Assembly (NCBI RefSeq): GCF_004217565.1
Contig: NZ_SHLA01000001.1
Location: 1,984,001-2,048,000 of the forward strand
Length of the DNA stretch: 64,000 nucleotides
Source: Zhihengliuella halotolerans
GTDB taxonomy: Bacteria; Actinomycetota; Actinomycetes; Actinomycetales; Micrococcaceae
Reading direction: 5' to 3'
The notes beneath the pieces were generated by a model that searched no databases, was not told the DNA's origin, and saw only the letters and a list, made by a program, of their open reading frames with translations. The position numbers and the translations under genes were made by a program. Shown here piece by piece: positions 18,418-27,253 of the stretch (position 1 is its first letter; each line of letters starts with the position of its first letter).

Positions 18418-19854
18418 ATGACCGACGACCGCCCGGCCGAACGCACCGCCGCCGGAACCCCGCGGCCGCGGGCCCACTTCACCGCGTGCGACACGTGGTT
18501 CAACGACCCCAACGGCCTGCTGTTCCACGACGGCGTCTACCACCTCTTCTTCCAGAACAACCCGCACGGCAGCACGTGGGGGAACATGTCCTGGGGGCAC
18601 GCGACGTCCACCGACCTCGTGGAGTGGGCCGAGCAGCCCGTCGCGATCCCCTGCACCGAGGACGAGCTGGTCTTCTCCGGCAGCGCGGTCGTGGACCACC
18701 ACAACACGGCCGGCTTCGCGGGCGACGGCGAGACGGCTCTCGTCGCGATCTACACGAGCGTCGCGACCGACGGCCCGGCGCTGCAGACCCAGTCGCTGGC
18801 CTACAGCCTCGACGCCGGCGCCACGTGGACCCGCTACGCGGCCAACCCCGTCCTGGACATCGGCTCGGCCGAGTTCCGGGACCCCAAGGTCTTCTGGCAT
18901 GGCGGCGAGGACGGGCACTGGGTCATGCTCGTCGTCGAGGCGACCGAACACCTCGTCGCGGTCTACACCTCACCCGATCTGAAGGACTGGACGCGCGCCT
19001 CGGACTTCGGACCGGCCCATGCCGTCGGCGGCGTCTGGGAGTGCCCGGACCTCTTCCCGCTGCGCGTCGAGGGGACCGACGAGACCCGGTGGGTGCTCAT
19101 CGTGAGCCTGAACCCGGGCGGGATCGCCGGCGGCTCCGGCACCCAGTACTTCGTCGGCGACTTCGACGGCGAGCGCTTCACGGCCGAGCGGCTCACGGAT
19201 TCGACCGACCCGGCGGACTATGACTGGCTCGACTTCGGGCGCGACTACTACGCCGCCGTCTCCTTCTCCAACGTCCCCGACGGCCGCCGCCTCATGATCG
19301 GCTGGGCGAGCAACTGGGACTACGCCAACGAGACACCCACCGCGCCCTGGCGTTCGGCGATGTCCCTCGTGCGCGAGATCGGCCTGACGCGCACCCGCGG
19401 CGACCGCCACGTGCTCCGGCAGCTCCCGGTTCTGCCCGACGACGCCGTGCGGCTCACGCTCGGCGGCGCGGCCGACGCCGTCGCACAGCACGACGACGGC
19501 ACCGCCGTGCTGGTCTTCGACGCCTCGGCGCCGCTGTCCGCGGGGTCGGTGACGACCTTCGTCCTCGACGCCGCCGACGGGCCCGCCGGCGAGGACCTGC
19601 GCATCGTCGTCGACGCCGACGCCGGCACCTTCTCCTGCGACCGCACGCGCTCCGCCGCTGAGGTCTTCCACGCGGACTTCGCCTCGGTGGACACCGCGCC
19701 GATCCCGGACGCGTCGAAAGCCGCCGGGAGTCTCGAGCTGCGCATCGTCGTGGACGCGTGCGTCGTCGAGGTCTACGCGGCCGGCGGCGTCGCGACGTTC
19801 ACCGAGCTCGTCTTCCCGTACGCGCCGTACACCAGGCTGCGCCGGCTGGCCTGA
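18418..19854 (+). CDS. GH32 beta-fructosidase (sucrase/levanase-type)
   Basis: 478 aa from the ATG at 18418, chosen over the ATG at 18394 because AGGAGG lies 4 nt upstream. The three GH32 catalytic motifs are in order: WFNDPNG (27-33, nucleophile D30), FRDPK (153-157) and ECPD (208-211, acid/base E208). The N-terminal five-bladed propeller is followed by a beta-sandwich. There is no signal peptide, so it probably hydrolyses imported sucrose or fructo-oligosaccharides in the cytoplasm. It lies on the opposite strand between ureF and ureG and interrupts the urease gene set. No sugar transporter is adjacent. Confidence 0.93.
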   Translation: MTDDRPAERTAAGTPRPRAHFTACDTWFNDPNGLLFHDGVYHLFFQNNPHGSTWGNMSWGHATSTDLVEWAEQPVAIPCTEDELVFSGSAVVDHHNTAGFAGDGETALVAIYTSVATDGPALQTQSLAYSLDAGATWTRYAANPVLDIGSAEFRDPKVFWHGGEDGHWVMLVVEATEHLVAVYTSPDLKDWTRASDFGPAHAVGGVWECPDLFPLRVEGTDETRWVLIVSLNPGGIAGGSGTQYFVGDFDGERFTAERLTDSTDPADYDWLDFGRDYYAAVSFSNVPDGRRLMIGWASNWDYANETPTAPWRSAMSLVREIGLTRTRGDRHVLRQLPVLPDDAVRLTLGGAADAVAQHDDGTAVLVFDASAPLSAGSVTTFVLDAADGPAGEDLRIVVDADAGTFSCDRTRSAAEVFHADFASVDTAPIPDASKAAGSLELRIVVDACVVEVYAAGGVATFTELVFPYAPYTRLRRLA

Positions 19855-19873
19855 GCCCGGTGGGGACCGGCCG

Positions 19874-20590
19874 TCAGCTCATGAACATGCGGGCGCGCAG
19901 GTGCTCGTGCCGCATCTGCGCGATCTCGAGGCCGGGGGCCGTCGTCGCGAAGTCGACCTCGTCGAGGAGCATGACCCGCTCGGCGGCCCGGGCGGCCGGC
20001 GCGCGCAGCGCCGTGATGACCCTTTGCCCGGCCGACTGCCCGAGCGGCACGGCGCGCACCGCGTTCTGCACGAGCGAGACGATCGAGCCCATCAGGAACG
20101 TGTGCACGAGCGCCGGCGTCGCCACGCCCGCCGCCGCGCCCAGCAGCCCGTAGACCGCCGGGTAGTGCGCGGGCCAGCGCCCGCCCGGCGGTTCCGGCAC
20201 GACGCCGGCGGCGCCGAGCAGCTCGGGCGCGAGCTTGGCCAGCTGGGCGCCCATGCGACGGCTCGCCAAGCGCACCTGCGCGGGCGCGGTCGCCGCCTCG
20301 AGCAGCGCGTCGACGTCGTGCGCGTCCTTCTCCTCGTCAGCGACCCAGCGCACGGCGAGGCCCTCCGTGCACGTCAGCTGCGTGTCCAAGTAGGCCAGCA
20401 GCCACTCGTGCAGGGCGTCGGGCCCGGCGATGCGCTCGTCGGCGAGGTAGGACTCCATGCCGAAGGAGTGGCTGAACGCCCCGGTCGGTAGCGCGGAGTC
20501 GCCGAGCTGGAGCAGGAAGCCGAGCGCCGCGTCGGCGGTCGCGGGCACCCTGGCGGGCCCCGCCGTCGTGCTAGTGGGTGTGCTCGGCAT
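19874..20590 (-). CDS. ureF: Urease accessory protein UreF
   Basis: 238 aa from the ATG at 20590, which lies inside the 3' end of ureE (20-nt overlap). The UreF opening LLQLGDSALPTGAFSHSFGMES is at residues about 24-45 and the central LGAAAGV segment and the C-terminal PGLEIAQMRHEHLRARMFMS tail are typical. UreF acts with UreD to gate GTP hydrolysis by UreG during nickel insertion. It is the last gene of the ureABCEF half and faces the GH32 stop across 19 nt. Confidence 0.93.
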   Translation of the reverse strand: MPSTPTSTTAGPARVPATADAALGFLLQLGDSALPTGAFSHSFGMESYLADERIAGPDALHEWLLAYLDTQLTCTEGLAVRWVADEEKDAHDVDALLEAATAPAQVRLASRRMGAQLAKLAPELLGAAGVVPEPPGGRWPAHYPAVYGLLGAAAGVATPALVHTFLMGSIVSLVQNAVRAVPLGQSAGQRVITALRAPAARAAERVMLLDEVDFATTAPGLEIAQMRHEHLRARMFMS

Positions 20591-21056
20591 GGCGGAACGG
20601 GACCGGCATGACGCGCTCCTGGCGGGCGAACGCGACGCCGTGGTCCTCCAGGAAGGTGACGACGGTGTGGTCGTACTGGACCACCATGACCTCGGCCGCG
20701 TACTCGCTCTCCGCACCGAAGAACTGCGCCTGCAGGTGCCGGTTGCCCAGCGAGTGCGCCACGAAGAGCGCCTCCGCAACCGAGCGCGGCGCGATCACGA
20801 GCACGTCGGTGGGCAGGACGGACACGACGACGACGTTGCCCTCCTCGCGGATCAGCACGTCACCGTCGCGCAGGTCGGAGCTGCCTCCGGCCAGGCGCAG
20901 CCCGAAGCTGCGCCCGTGGTCGGTCTCGAGGCGCTGGACGCGCTTGGTCAGCTCCGCGCTCGAGAGCGTGACCTTCTCGTGGTGGAGGCCGGCCAGTGCC
21001 TCGCGTTCGGCGGGGTCGGCGTCGTGCAGGTTGCAGACGACTTCGGTGACGATCAT
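20571..21056 (-). CDS. ureE: Urease accessory nickel chaperone UreE
   Basis: 161 aa. It has an N-terminal peptide-binding-like domain (to about residue 75), then the metal-binding domain with LVIAPRSVAEALFVAHSLGNRH, whose HSLGNRH contains the conserved nickel-site histidine. The C-terminus ends FRHAEHTH, a short His-rich tail, shorter than the His-rich tails of some UreE proteins. UreE hands nickel to UreG. It lies 33 nt after ureC. Confidence 0.95.
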   Translation of the reverse strand: MIVTEVVCNLHDADPAEREALAGLHHEKVTLSSAELTKRVQRLETDHGRSFGLRLAGGSSDLRDGDVLIREEGNVVVVSVLPTDVLVIAPRSVAEALFVAHSLGNRHLQAQFFGAESEYAAEVMVVQYDHTVVTFLEDHGVAFARQERVMPVPFRHAEHTH

Positions 21057-21089
21057 CGTGGGTTCGCTCGTTTCGCGGGTGGTGACGGG

Positions 21090-22811
21090 TCAGAAGAGGA
21101 AGTAGCGCTGGGCCAGGGGGACGACGTCGACCGGATCGCACGTCATGTGCTCGCCGTCGACCTCGACCCGGTAGGTCTGCGGGTCCACGGTGATCTCCGG
21201 GGTCGCGTCGTTGAGCTTCAGGTCGGCCTTGCGCACGTCACGGCAGCCCGAGACGGCGCGGATCCGGCGCTTGAGACCGAGCTCTTCCGGCACGCCGGCG
21301 TCGACCGCCGCGCGCGAGAGGAACGTGATGCAGGCGTCGGACAGCGCGGAACCGTAGGCGGCGAAGGCCGGGCGCATCGTCTGCGGCTGCGGGGTCGGGA
21401 TGGACGCGTTCGGGTCCCCCATGACGGAGGAGATGATCTGCCCGCCCTTGATGATCAGGTCCGGCTTCACGCCGAAGAACGCCGGATCCCACAGCACCAG
21501 GTCGGCGAACTTGCCGGGCTCGATCGAGCCGACCGTGTCCGCGATGCCCTGGGCCAGGGCCGGGTTGATCGTGTACTTCGCGACGTAGCGGCGGATGCGG
21601 AAGTTATCGTTCGCGTCCTCTTCCGGCCCGTCGGGCCCGATCGGTCCGCGGCGGCGCTTCATCGCGTCCGCGAGCTGCCACGTGCGCGAGACGACTTCTC
21701 CGACCCGGCCCATGGCCTGGGAGTCGGAGGACATGATCGAGAAGACGCCGAGGTCGTGCAGCACGTCCTCCGCCGCGATGGTCTCCGGGCGGATGCGCGA
21801 GTCCGCGAACGCGACGTCCTCCGGGATGTCCGGGCTCAGGTGGTGGCACACCATGAGCATGTCCAGGTGCTCCTCGGCGGTGTTCCGGGTGTACGGGATC
21901 GTCGGGTTCGTCGACGAGGGCAGGACGTTCTGGAGTCCGGCCATCGCGATGATGTCCGGGGCGTGCCCGCCGCCGGCCCCCTCGGTGTGGAATGTGTGGA
22001 TGACCCGGTCACCGATCGCGGCGATCGTGTCCTCGACGAACCCGCACTCGTTGAGCGTGTCCGTGTGGATCGCGACCTGCACGTCGTACTCGTCAGCGAC
22101 CCGCAGCGACGTGTCGATCGCCGCGTGCGTCGCACCCCAGTCCTCGTGGATCTTCAGCCCGATCGCGCCGGCGCGAATCTGCTCGGCGAGCGGCTCGAGC
22201 GCCGACGCGTGCCCCTTGCCGAGCAGTCCGATGTTCACCGGCAGCGACTCGGCCGCCTGCAGCATGCGCGCGATGTGCCACGGCCCCGGGGTCACGGTCG
22301 TGGCCTTCGAACCCTCGGCCGGGCCCGTGCCGCCGCCGATCATCGTGGTCACCCCACTCGTGAGCGCCGTCGGCACCTGGTCCGGAGAGATGAAGTGGAT
22401 GTGGGAGTCGATGCCGCCGGCGGTGAGGATCTTGCGCTCTCCGGCGATGATCTCGGTCGAGACGCCGATCGTGATGTCGACGCCGTCCTGCAGGTCGGGG
22501 TTGCCGGCCTTGCCGATGGCGGCGATGTGCCCGTCGCGCAGGGCGACGTCGGCCTTGTAGCCCCCCGTGTAGTCGACGATGACCACGTTGGTGATGACGG
22601 TGTCCGGCACCCCCTCGTCCCGGGTGAGCCGCCCGTTGTGCCCCATGCCGTCGCGGATCGTCTTGCCGCCGCCGAACACGACCTCCTCGCCGTACACGGT
22701 CAGGTCGCGCTCGACCTCGAGGAAGAGTTCGGTGTCGGCGAGGCGCACCTTGTCGCCCGTCGTGGGCCCGTAGAGCTCGGCGTACTGCCGGCGGGAGACC
22801 TGGTTGCTCAC
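21090..22811 (-). CDS. ureC: Urease subunit alpha
   Basis: 573 aa from the GTG at 22811, which overlaps the ureB stop (GTGA) and has AAGGAG upstream. The catalytic subunit signatures are present: SHIHF with nickel ligands H137 and H139, the carbamylated-lysine motif GLKIHEDWG (K220), ligand histidines in [10 protein letters not shown] and [15 protein letters not shown], and the flap MVCHHL with C322 and catalytic H323. It hydrolyses urea to ammonia and carbamate in the cytoplasm. Length is normal for bacterial UreC. Confidence 0.98.
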   Translation of the reverse strand: MSNQVSRRQYAELYGPTTGDKVRLADTELFLEVERDLTVYGEEVVFGGGKTIRDGMGHNGRLTRDEGVPDTVITNVVIVDYTGGYKADVALRDGHIAAIGKAGNPDLQDGVDITIGVSTEIIAGERKILTAGGIDSHIHFISPDQVPTALTSGVTTMIGGGTGPAEGSKATTVTPGPWHIARMLQAAESLPVNIGLLGKGHASALEPLAEQIRAGAIGLKIHEDWGATHAAIDTSLRVADEYDVQVAIHTDTLNECGFVEDTIAAIGDRVIHTFHTEGAGGGHAPDIIAMAGLQNVLPSSTNPTIPYTRNTAEEHLDMLMVCHHLSPDIPEDVAFADSRIRPETIAAEDVLHDLGVFSIMSSDSQAMGRVGEVVSRTWQLADAMKRRRGPIGPDGPEEDANDNFRIRRYVAKYTINPALAQGIADTVGSIEPGKFADLVLWDPAFFGVKPDLIIKGGQIISSVMGDPNASIPTPQPQTMRPAFAAYGSALSDACITFLSRAAVDAGVPEELGLKRRIRAVSGCRDVRKADLKLNDATPEITVDPQTYRVEVDGEHMTCDPVDVVPLAQRYFLF

Positions 22812-23128
22812 GCGTGTTCTCCTTCGATGGCCCCGTCGGTCAGATTCCGCAGCCCGTACACGGCCCGGCGGCCGCCGATCGCGACGAGCTGCACCGCGCG
22901 CCGGTCGCCGGGCTCGAACCGGGCGGCCGTGCCGGAGGGGATGTCGAGCCGAAAGCCCCGGGCGGCGGCGCGATCGAAGTCGAGCGCCGCGTTGGCCTCG
23001 AAGAAGTGGAAGTGCGAGCCGACTTGGACGGGCCGGTCGCCCGTGTTGGTGACCTGCACGACGACGGTCGCGGCCCCAGCGTTCAGCGTCACCTCGCCGT
23101 CGGCGACGATCGTCTCCCCCGGGATCAC
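22808..23128 (-). CDS. ureB: Urease subunit beta
   Basis: 106 aa from the GTG at 23128 (GTGATC), overlapping the ureA stop. It has typical text: [36 protein letters not shown] and [24 protein letters not shown]. It is a structural subunit of the UreABC trimer. A longer open frame upstream has no coding character. Confidence 0.95.
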   Translation of the reverse strand: MIPGETIVADGEVTLNAGAATVVVQVTNTGDRPVQVGSHFHFFEANAALDFDRAAARGFRLDIPSGTAARFEPGDRRAVQLVAIGGRRAVYGLRNLTDGAIEGEHA

Positions 23129-23448
23129 AGCCGGCCCCCATCCGCGGAGCGGATCGGGTCGTGCACGGTGACCAGCTTGGTCCCGTCGGGGAAGGTCGCC
23201 TCGACCTGGACGTCGTGGATCATCTCGGGCACCCCCTCCATGACGTCGTCGCGGGTGAGGATCGTGGAGCCGTAGGACATCAGCTCGGCCACGGTCCGGC
23301 CGTCGCGCGCGCCTTCGACCAGCTCGTAGGTGATGATCGCGACCGCCTCGGGGTAGTTCAGTTTCAGTCCCCGCTGCTGCCGCCGTCGCGCCAGGTCGGC
23401 GGCGACGACGATCATGAGCTTCTCCTGCTCGCGGTCCGTGAGTCTCAT
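23125..23448 (-). CDS. ureA: Urease subunit gamma
   Basis: 107 aa. It opens with [20 protein letters not shown] and carries [25 protein letters not shown]-type and [25 protein letters not shown]-type conserved blocks. It is the first gene of the ureABCEF unit. No Shine-Dalgarno sequence is obvious before its ATG, so it may start a leaderless or short-leader transcript. The 55-nt gap to the upstream gene must hold its promoter. Confidence 0.96.
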   Translation of the reverse strand: MRLTDREQEKLMIVVAADLARRRQQRGLKLNYPEAVAIITYELVEGARDGRTVAELMSYGSTILTRDDVMEGVPEMIHDVQVEATFPDGTKLVTVHDPIRSADGGRL

Positions 23449-23503
23449 AGTTCGACAAAGTAGCAGGAGATTGTTTCACCCGCGTAGCGTGCCGGCTCCC
23501 ATG

Positions 23504-25300
23504 TCACACCGTGGTCTTGTCGTGGATCACGACCTCGTGCAGCTCGATCGTCCCGTCGGGCAGCTTCCAATAGTGCACCCGCCGCGCCGACGGCGCGTTG
23601 ACCTCCACCGAGGCGCGGAAGCACCGGGCCCCGTCCGCCCGCTCGATCTGCGGATCGTCGCCGCCGTCCCCCGTGCGCAGGGCGTGCACCTGCCGGCTCG
23701 GGATCTTGTGGGCGCGGCCCGTGAGGATGTCCACGAGGGCCTTGAGCGTCTTGCCCTGCGCCTCGGGCTGCAGCGCCATGAACGAATCCACGAACTTCTC
23801 GCCGACGTCGTAATGATCCGGCAGCGGGAAGTGCGGCTTCTCCGCCGCGTCCACCCGGCTCACCCACTCGACGTACACCTCGAAGCGCAGCGCGTCCTCC
23901 ACGGTCGCGAAGTCGTCCACGGGCAGCCCGCGCCGCCCCGACGGCTGCGACTTCGCACCCTTGGCCCGGCGGCGGATGTCGCGCACCTGCTGCTTGTGCC
24001 GGTCGACCTCTTCGCGCAGCTTGACGATCTCCGCGCGCTGCTCGCGCAACTGCTCCCGCAGTCCGGCGTCCGATCCGCCAGACTGCCCGAGCAGCCCGCG
24101 CTGCGCCCCCGCCAGCAGCGCCTTGAGCGGCGCGACCTCCCGCAGCAGCTCGCCCACCGCGCCGGAGAGCTCGCCGAGCCGCTCGGCGTCCAGGCCTGCC
24201 AGCTGCACGACGCCGGACGGCGCTTCTGCGGTTCCCGCACCCGCCGCGATCGACTCCGCGGGCGCGGCCGGCGTCTGGAGTTCGCCGGCGGCGTCCGCAC
24301 CGTCCTCGTGCTCCCCCCGCGCCTCGGGGGCCGACTCGGCGCCCGCGTGCGCGCCGTCGTCGTGCTTGGGCGCCAGGTTGCGCCCGTAGACCAGCCAGGG
24401 CGGGCCGCCCGTGATGAGCGCGGGCGCCTCGCGGACGGGTTCGTCCTCGTCGACATCGTGCAGGACGAGGCGCTGCTTGCCCTTCTTGGAGACGAGGCGG
24501 GCCGGGACCACTTCGCCGACCGTGAGGAAGTCGGCCAGGCTGTCTTGCGGGTTGCTCGTGACGTCGGTGCGGCTGACGCGGATGCTGTCGCCGGGCAGCG
24601 GCTCGAGGTAGGCGTAGTCCTCGCGCACCTTCTTCACGAGGGCGAGTACGACGTCGCCGTAGGAGTAGACGTCCATGATCTGCTGCTTGATCAGGGACGA
24701 GCGCAGGTTCAGGCCCGCGGATGTGAGCGTGCCGGAGACCTGCATCTGCTCGGGCACGTACCAGTCGAGGCGGACCCCGGGGACCAGCGAGTCGTGGCGC
24801 AGGCTTGTCACCGCGCCGCTCTCGAGGAGCACGAAGGCGTCCTCGCCGGAGTCGTGCACGCCGACGACGGTGCCCGCGACCGCCGCCTCGGCCGCGGCCG
24901 CCGCGGCGCGCTGGTGCTCGCTGCGCAGCTTGGGCATGCCGTGCACCAGGTTGATGAGGTCCTGGGTGCGCTGGGCGACGAGGTCCGCGCGCTCGGCGAG
25001 GATCGGGACCGACGGATAGCGGTGGGAGTGGCCCAGCAGATCGCCCGGGTAGACGCGGCCCGCGTTGCCGTAGACGGTGTCGCCCGGCGGCAGCGCCTCC
25101 TCGAGCTCGTACGTGGTGCGGCCGTTGTCGACGATCACGACGTCGGCCGAGCCGGAGACCTGGCGGGCGACTTCGTCGGTGTCGAGATAGAGGTGGGGAC
25201 GGTACTTGTCGCGGGAGATGACCACGAGGTGACGGGGGCGTTTGAGCTTGATCCGCTCCGCGAGTTCGGTACCGGTTCCGGACCACTGCTCCACCGTCAT
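23504..25300 (-). CDS. Unrecognised protein with S1/OB-like segment and coiled coil
   Basis: 598 aa from the ATG at 25300, with GGAAGGGG upstream. The N-terminal 120 residues (RPRHLVVISRDKYRPHLYLD, VVIVDNGRTTYELEEALPPGD) resemble no domain I can name. Near residues 280-310 DFLTVGEVVPARLVSKKGKQRLVLHDVDED reads like an S1/OB-fold RNA-binding motif. A low-complexity Ala/Glu-rich linker and a clear heptad coiled coil (QLREQRAEIVKLREEVDRHK) follow. The last 60 residues (CFRASVEVNAPSARRVHYWKLPDG) look like a small alpha/beta domain. It is probably cytoplasmic and nucleic-acid-associated by inference. It is transcribed in the same direction as urease, upstream of ureA, but may be a separate unit. 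Confidence 0.65.
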   Translation of the reverse strand: MTVEQWSGTGTELAERIKLKRPRHLVVISRDKYRPHLYLDTDEVARQVSGSADVVIVDNGRTTYELEEALPPGDTVYGNAGRVYPGDLLGHSHRYPSVPILAERADLVAQRTQDLINLVHGMPKLRSEHQRAAAAAAEAAVAGTVVGVHDSGEDAFVLLESGAVTSLRHDSLVPGVRLDWYVPEQMQVSGTLTSAGLNLRSSLIKQQIMDVYSYGDVVLALVKKVREDYAYLEPLPGDSIRVSRTDVTSNPQDSLADFLTVGEVVPARLVSKKGKQRLVLHDVDEDEPVREAPALITGGPPWLVYGRNLAPKHDDGAHAGAESAPEARGEHEDGADAAGELQTPAAPAESIAAGAGTAEAPSGVVQLAGLDAERLGELSGAVGELLREVAPLKALLAGAQRGLLGQSGGSDAGLREQLREQRAEIVKLREEVDRHKQQVRDIRRRAKGAKSQPSGRRGLPVDDFATVEDALRFEVYVEWVSRVDAAEKPHFPLPDHYDVGEKFVDSFMALQPEAQGKTLKALVDILTGRAHKIPSRQVHALRTGDGGDDPQIERADGARCFRASVEVNAPSARRVHYWKLPDGTIELHEVVIHDKTTV

Positions 25301-25459
25301 GCCGAGCCACCCCTTCCGCGTCGATCTGTTTCCTACCGTGGGAAAAGTATCGCGCACCAACCTGAACACGGCATCGGTGCCGCGCCCGCGCCGCAGGACA
25401 GAACGCACCGCTCAGGGGCAGGACTCACGGGGCCGGCAGGGTCCGGTCAGGGGGCGGGG

Positions 25460-25966
25460 TCAGGCGGCGCCGTCGAGCAGTCCATCGATCTGGGCGATCG
25501 AGTCCCTGAGGCCCTCCTCGAGCCCCATCTCGGCGAGCTCGTTGAACTGATCGAGGGATTCGAAAGCGGTCACGAAGCGCATACGCGTGCCCGGTCGCCC
25601 GGCCCGCAGTTCGGTCGCGTCGATCGCGACGGTGTTGCGGGTGCTGCCGAGTTCGCCGGAGGGCTCGCCGTCCTCGCCGGAGAATCCGTCCTCGAAGACG
25701 AGGGCGTGCGGCGGACCGGCCTCGAGGATGCGCCACCAGCCGGCGGCCCTCTCACCCTTGGGCCCGGTCATGAAGTAGCGGACCTCGCTGCCGGCGGTGA
25801 TGCCGTGCCGGGTGAACGTCGCGGGCCACGTCGGCGGCCCCCACCAGCGCTCAAGCTGCTCGCGGTCGGCCCAGAGCTGCCAGATCCGCTCCGGAGGCGC
25901 CGGGAACTCGGCGGTCACCGTGTACGTCAGCGCTTCCAGGTCCGTGACGACGCTGATGACCGGCAT
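25460..25966 (-). CDS. SRPBCC (AHSA1-like) domain protein
   Basis: 168 aa. The AHSA1/START-like pattern is clear: TVTAEFPAPPERIWQLWADREQLERWWGPP near the start, GSEVRYFMTGPKGE, GWWRILEAGPPHALVFEDGF, and a C-terminal long helix (EEGLRDSIAQIDGLL). Such proteins form a hydrophobic cavity and bind small ligands. Functions are rarely known. It appears monocistronic. Confidence 0.85.
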   Translation of the reverse strand: MPVISVVTDLEALTYTVTAEFPAPPERIWQLWADREQLERWWGPPTWPATFTRHGITAGSEVRYFMTGPKGERAAGWWRILEAGPPHALVFEDGFSGEDGEPSGELGSTRNTVAIDATELRAGRPGTRMRFVTAFESLDQFNELAEMGLEEGLRDSIAQIDGLLDGAA

Positions 25967-26045
25967 GATTCCACCTTCCTGTCAGCGGCCGCGCACACGG
26001 CTGCCGCGTGTCTTCGAGCGTACGACTCGGCAAGGCCGCGGTAAA

Positions 26046-26100
26046 GGGCCCGGCCGCCTGCACACCCGTATTCACACGGGATGCACAGCCGGCCGGGCCC
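26046..26100 (-). terminator. Rho-independent terminator of the amino-acid uptake operon
   Basis: GGGCCCGGCCG (26046-26056) pairs with CGGCCGGGCCC (26090-26100). An inner CCCGT/ACGGG stem lies in the loop. On the minus strand the hairpin is followed by TTTAC. It lies 17 nt past the FAD oxidoreductase stop. Confidence 0.75.
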
Positions 26101-26117
26101 TCGATATCAGGCGGCGC

Positions 26118-27230
26118 TCAGGCGAAGCGCTCCGGCCGGAACGTCTCCAACATCGGGTGCTTCGCGCCCGTCGTCAGCTCGTACGCGATGAGCTCGCCGG
26201 AGAGCAGGCCGAGCGTGGCCCCCGAATGCGTGAACGCCGCGTAGCAGCCCGGCACCGCCTCGAGCTCGCCGAAGACCGGTTCGCCGTCGCCGGGGATCGG
26301 CTTCTTGCCGATCTTCCAGGAGGCCTTCGGCAGGGACTCGACGCCGTCGAGCAGCTTCGCGGCCTCGGCCATGAGCTCGTCCACAACGTCCTCGTCGATC
26401 TCGTAACCGCCGTCGACCTCGCGGATCGACTCCTCGTACCAGTCGTGGTCGACGGCGACGGTCCCGCCCGGATTCGGCCGGATCGCGGCGCGCGGAGTGT
26501 TCATGACGGTCGCGACCGGCGTGGCCAGCGGCTCGGAGATCGCGACCAGCGACAGCGGCGAGGCGTCGGCAATGCGCACGCCCAGCGGCGCGACGACCTC
26601 CGGCGTCTGCGGACCGCACGCCACCACGACGGCGTCGCCCGTGATCTCCTCTCCGGCGGCGGTCCGCACGCCGGCGGCCCGCCCGTCGCTCACGACGACC
26701 TCGCACGCGCCGGCGCCGGTGATCAGCTCTCCCCCGGCGGCGGCGAACTCTTCGAGCAGGTGCCCGATGAGATGCGGCAGCGAGACCCAGCCCTCCCCGG
26801 GGTTGAAGACGCCGTCGGCGGCCATCGCCGACGCGTCCACGTCGCCCGTGTGCGCTGCGACGGACTCGCGGGTCACGAGGTGCGAGTCGTAGCCGTGGCG
26901 GGACTCGTACTCGTGACGGTCGGCGGCGGCCCGCGGCTCTTCGGCCGACGGCCAGAACAGGGCGCCGTCGAACCGCAGCCAGTCGCGGCTCGGGTCGGCG
27001 GCGAAGAGCGTCCGGTAGCGGTCGATGCCGGCCATGCGCAGGTCGTGGTACGGCTTGGACCGCTCCCCGGCCGAGTTCAGCCAGGACAGCGAGCGTCCCG
27101 AGGCCCCCGAGGCCGGATCCGCGTCCGTCACGAGCCGCACGGCCACGCCGCGGCGGGTCAGGTGGGTGGCGGCGGAGACGCCGATGATGCCGCCGCCCAG
27201 GACGACGGCGGTGTTCAGCTTGCGGGTCAT
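26118..27230 (-). CDS. FAD-dependent amino-acid oxidoreductase (DadA/glycine-oxidase-like)
   Basis: 370 aa from the ATG at 27230, chosen because GAAAGGAAG precedes it. The dinucleotide-binding motif VVLGGGIIGVSAATHL is at the N-terminus, GASGRSLSWLNS follows at about residue 50, and the C-terminal FAD motif region reads FTHSGATLGLLSGELIAYELTTG. This pattern fits the DAO family, which oxidises amines or D- or N-substituted amino acids to imino or oxo acids. It is the last gene of the LacI-controlled operon and presumably oxidises the imported solute. Confidence 0.85.
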   Translation of the reverse strand: MTRKLNTAVVLGGGIIGVSAATHLTRRGVAVRLVTDADPASGASGRSLSWLNSAGERSKPYHDLRMAGIDRYRTLFAADPSRDWLRFDGALFWPSAEEPRAAADRHEYESRHGYDSHLVTRESVAAHTGDVDASAMAADGVFNPGEGWVSLPHLIGHLLEEFAAAGGELITGAGACEVVVSDGRAAGVRTAAGEEITGDAVVVACGPQTPEVVAPLGVRIADASPLSLVAISEPLATPVATVMNTPRAAIRPNPGGTVAVDHDWYEESIREVDGGYEIDEDVVDELMAEAAKLLDGVESLPKASWKIGKKPIPGDGEPVFGELEAVPGCYAAFTHSGATLGLLSGELIAYELTTGAKHPMLETFRPERFA

Positions 27231-27253
27231 GGTTCTTCCTTTCACAGCGGCCG

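Noticed and set aside
20457-23171. A 904-codon plus-strand open frame across ureC
   Set aside because: Arg/Val/Asp-rich text antisense to ureABCEF with no domain or ribosome-binding site.
23414-26044. An 876-codon plus-strand open frame
   Set aside because: It is antisense to the S1-like and SRPBCC genes and lacks any protein-like motif.
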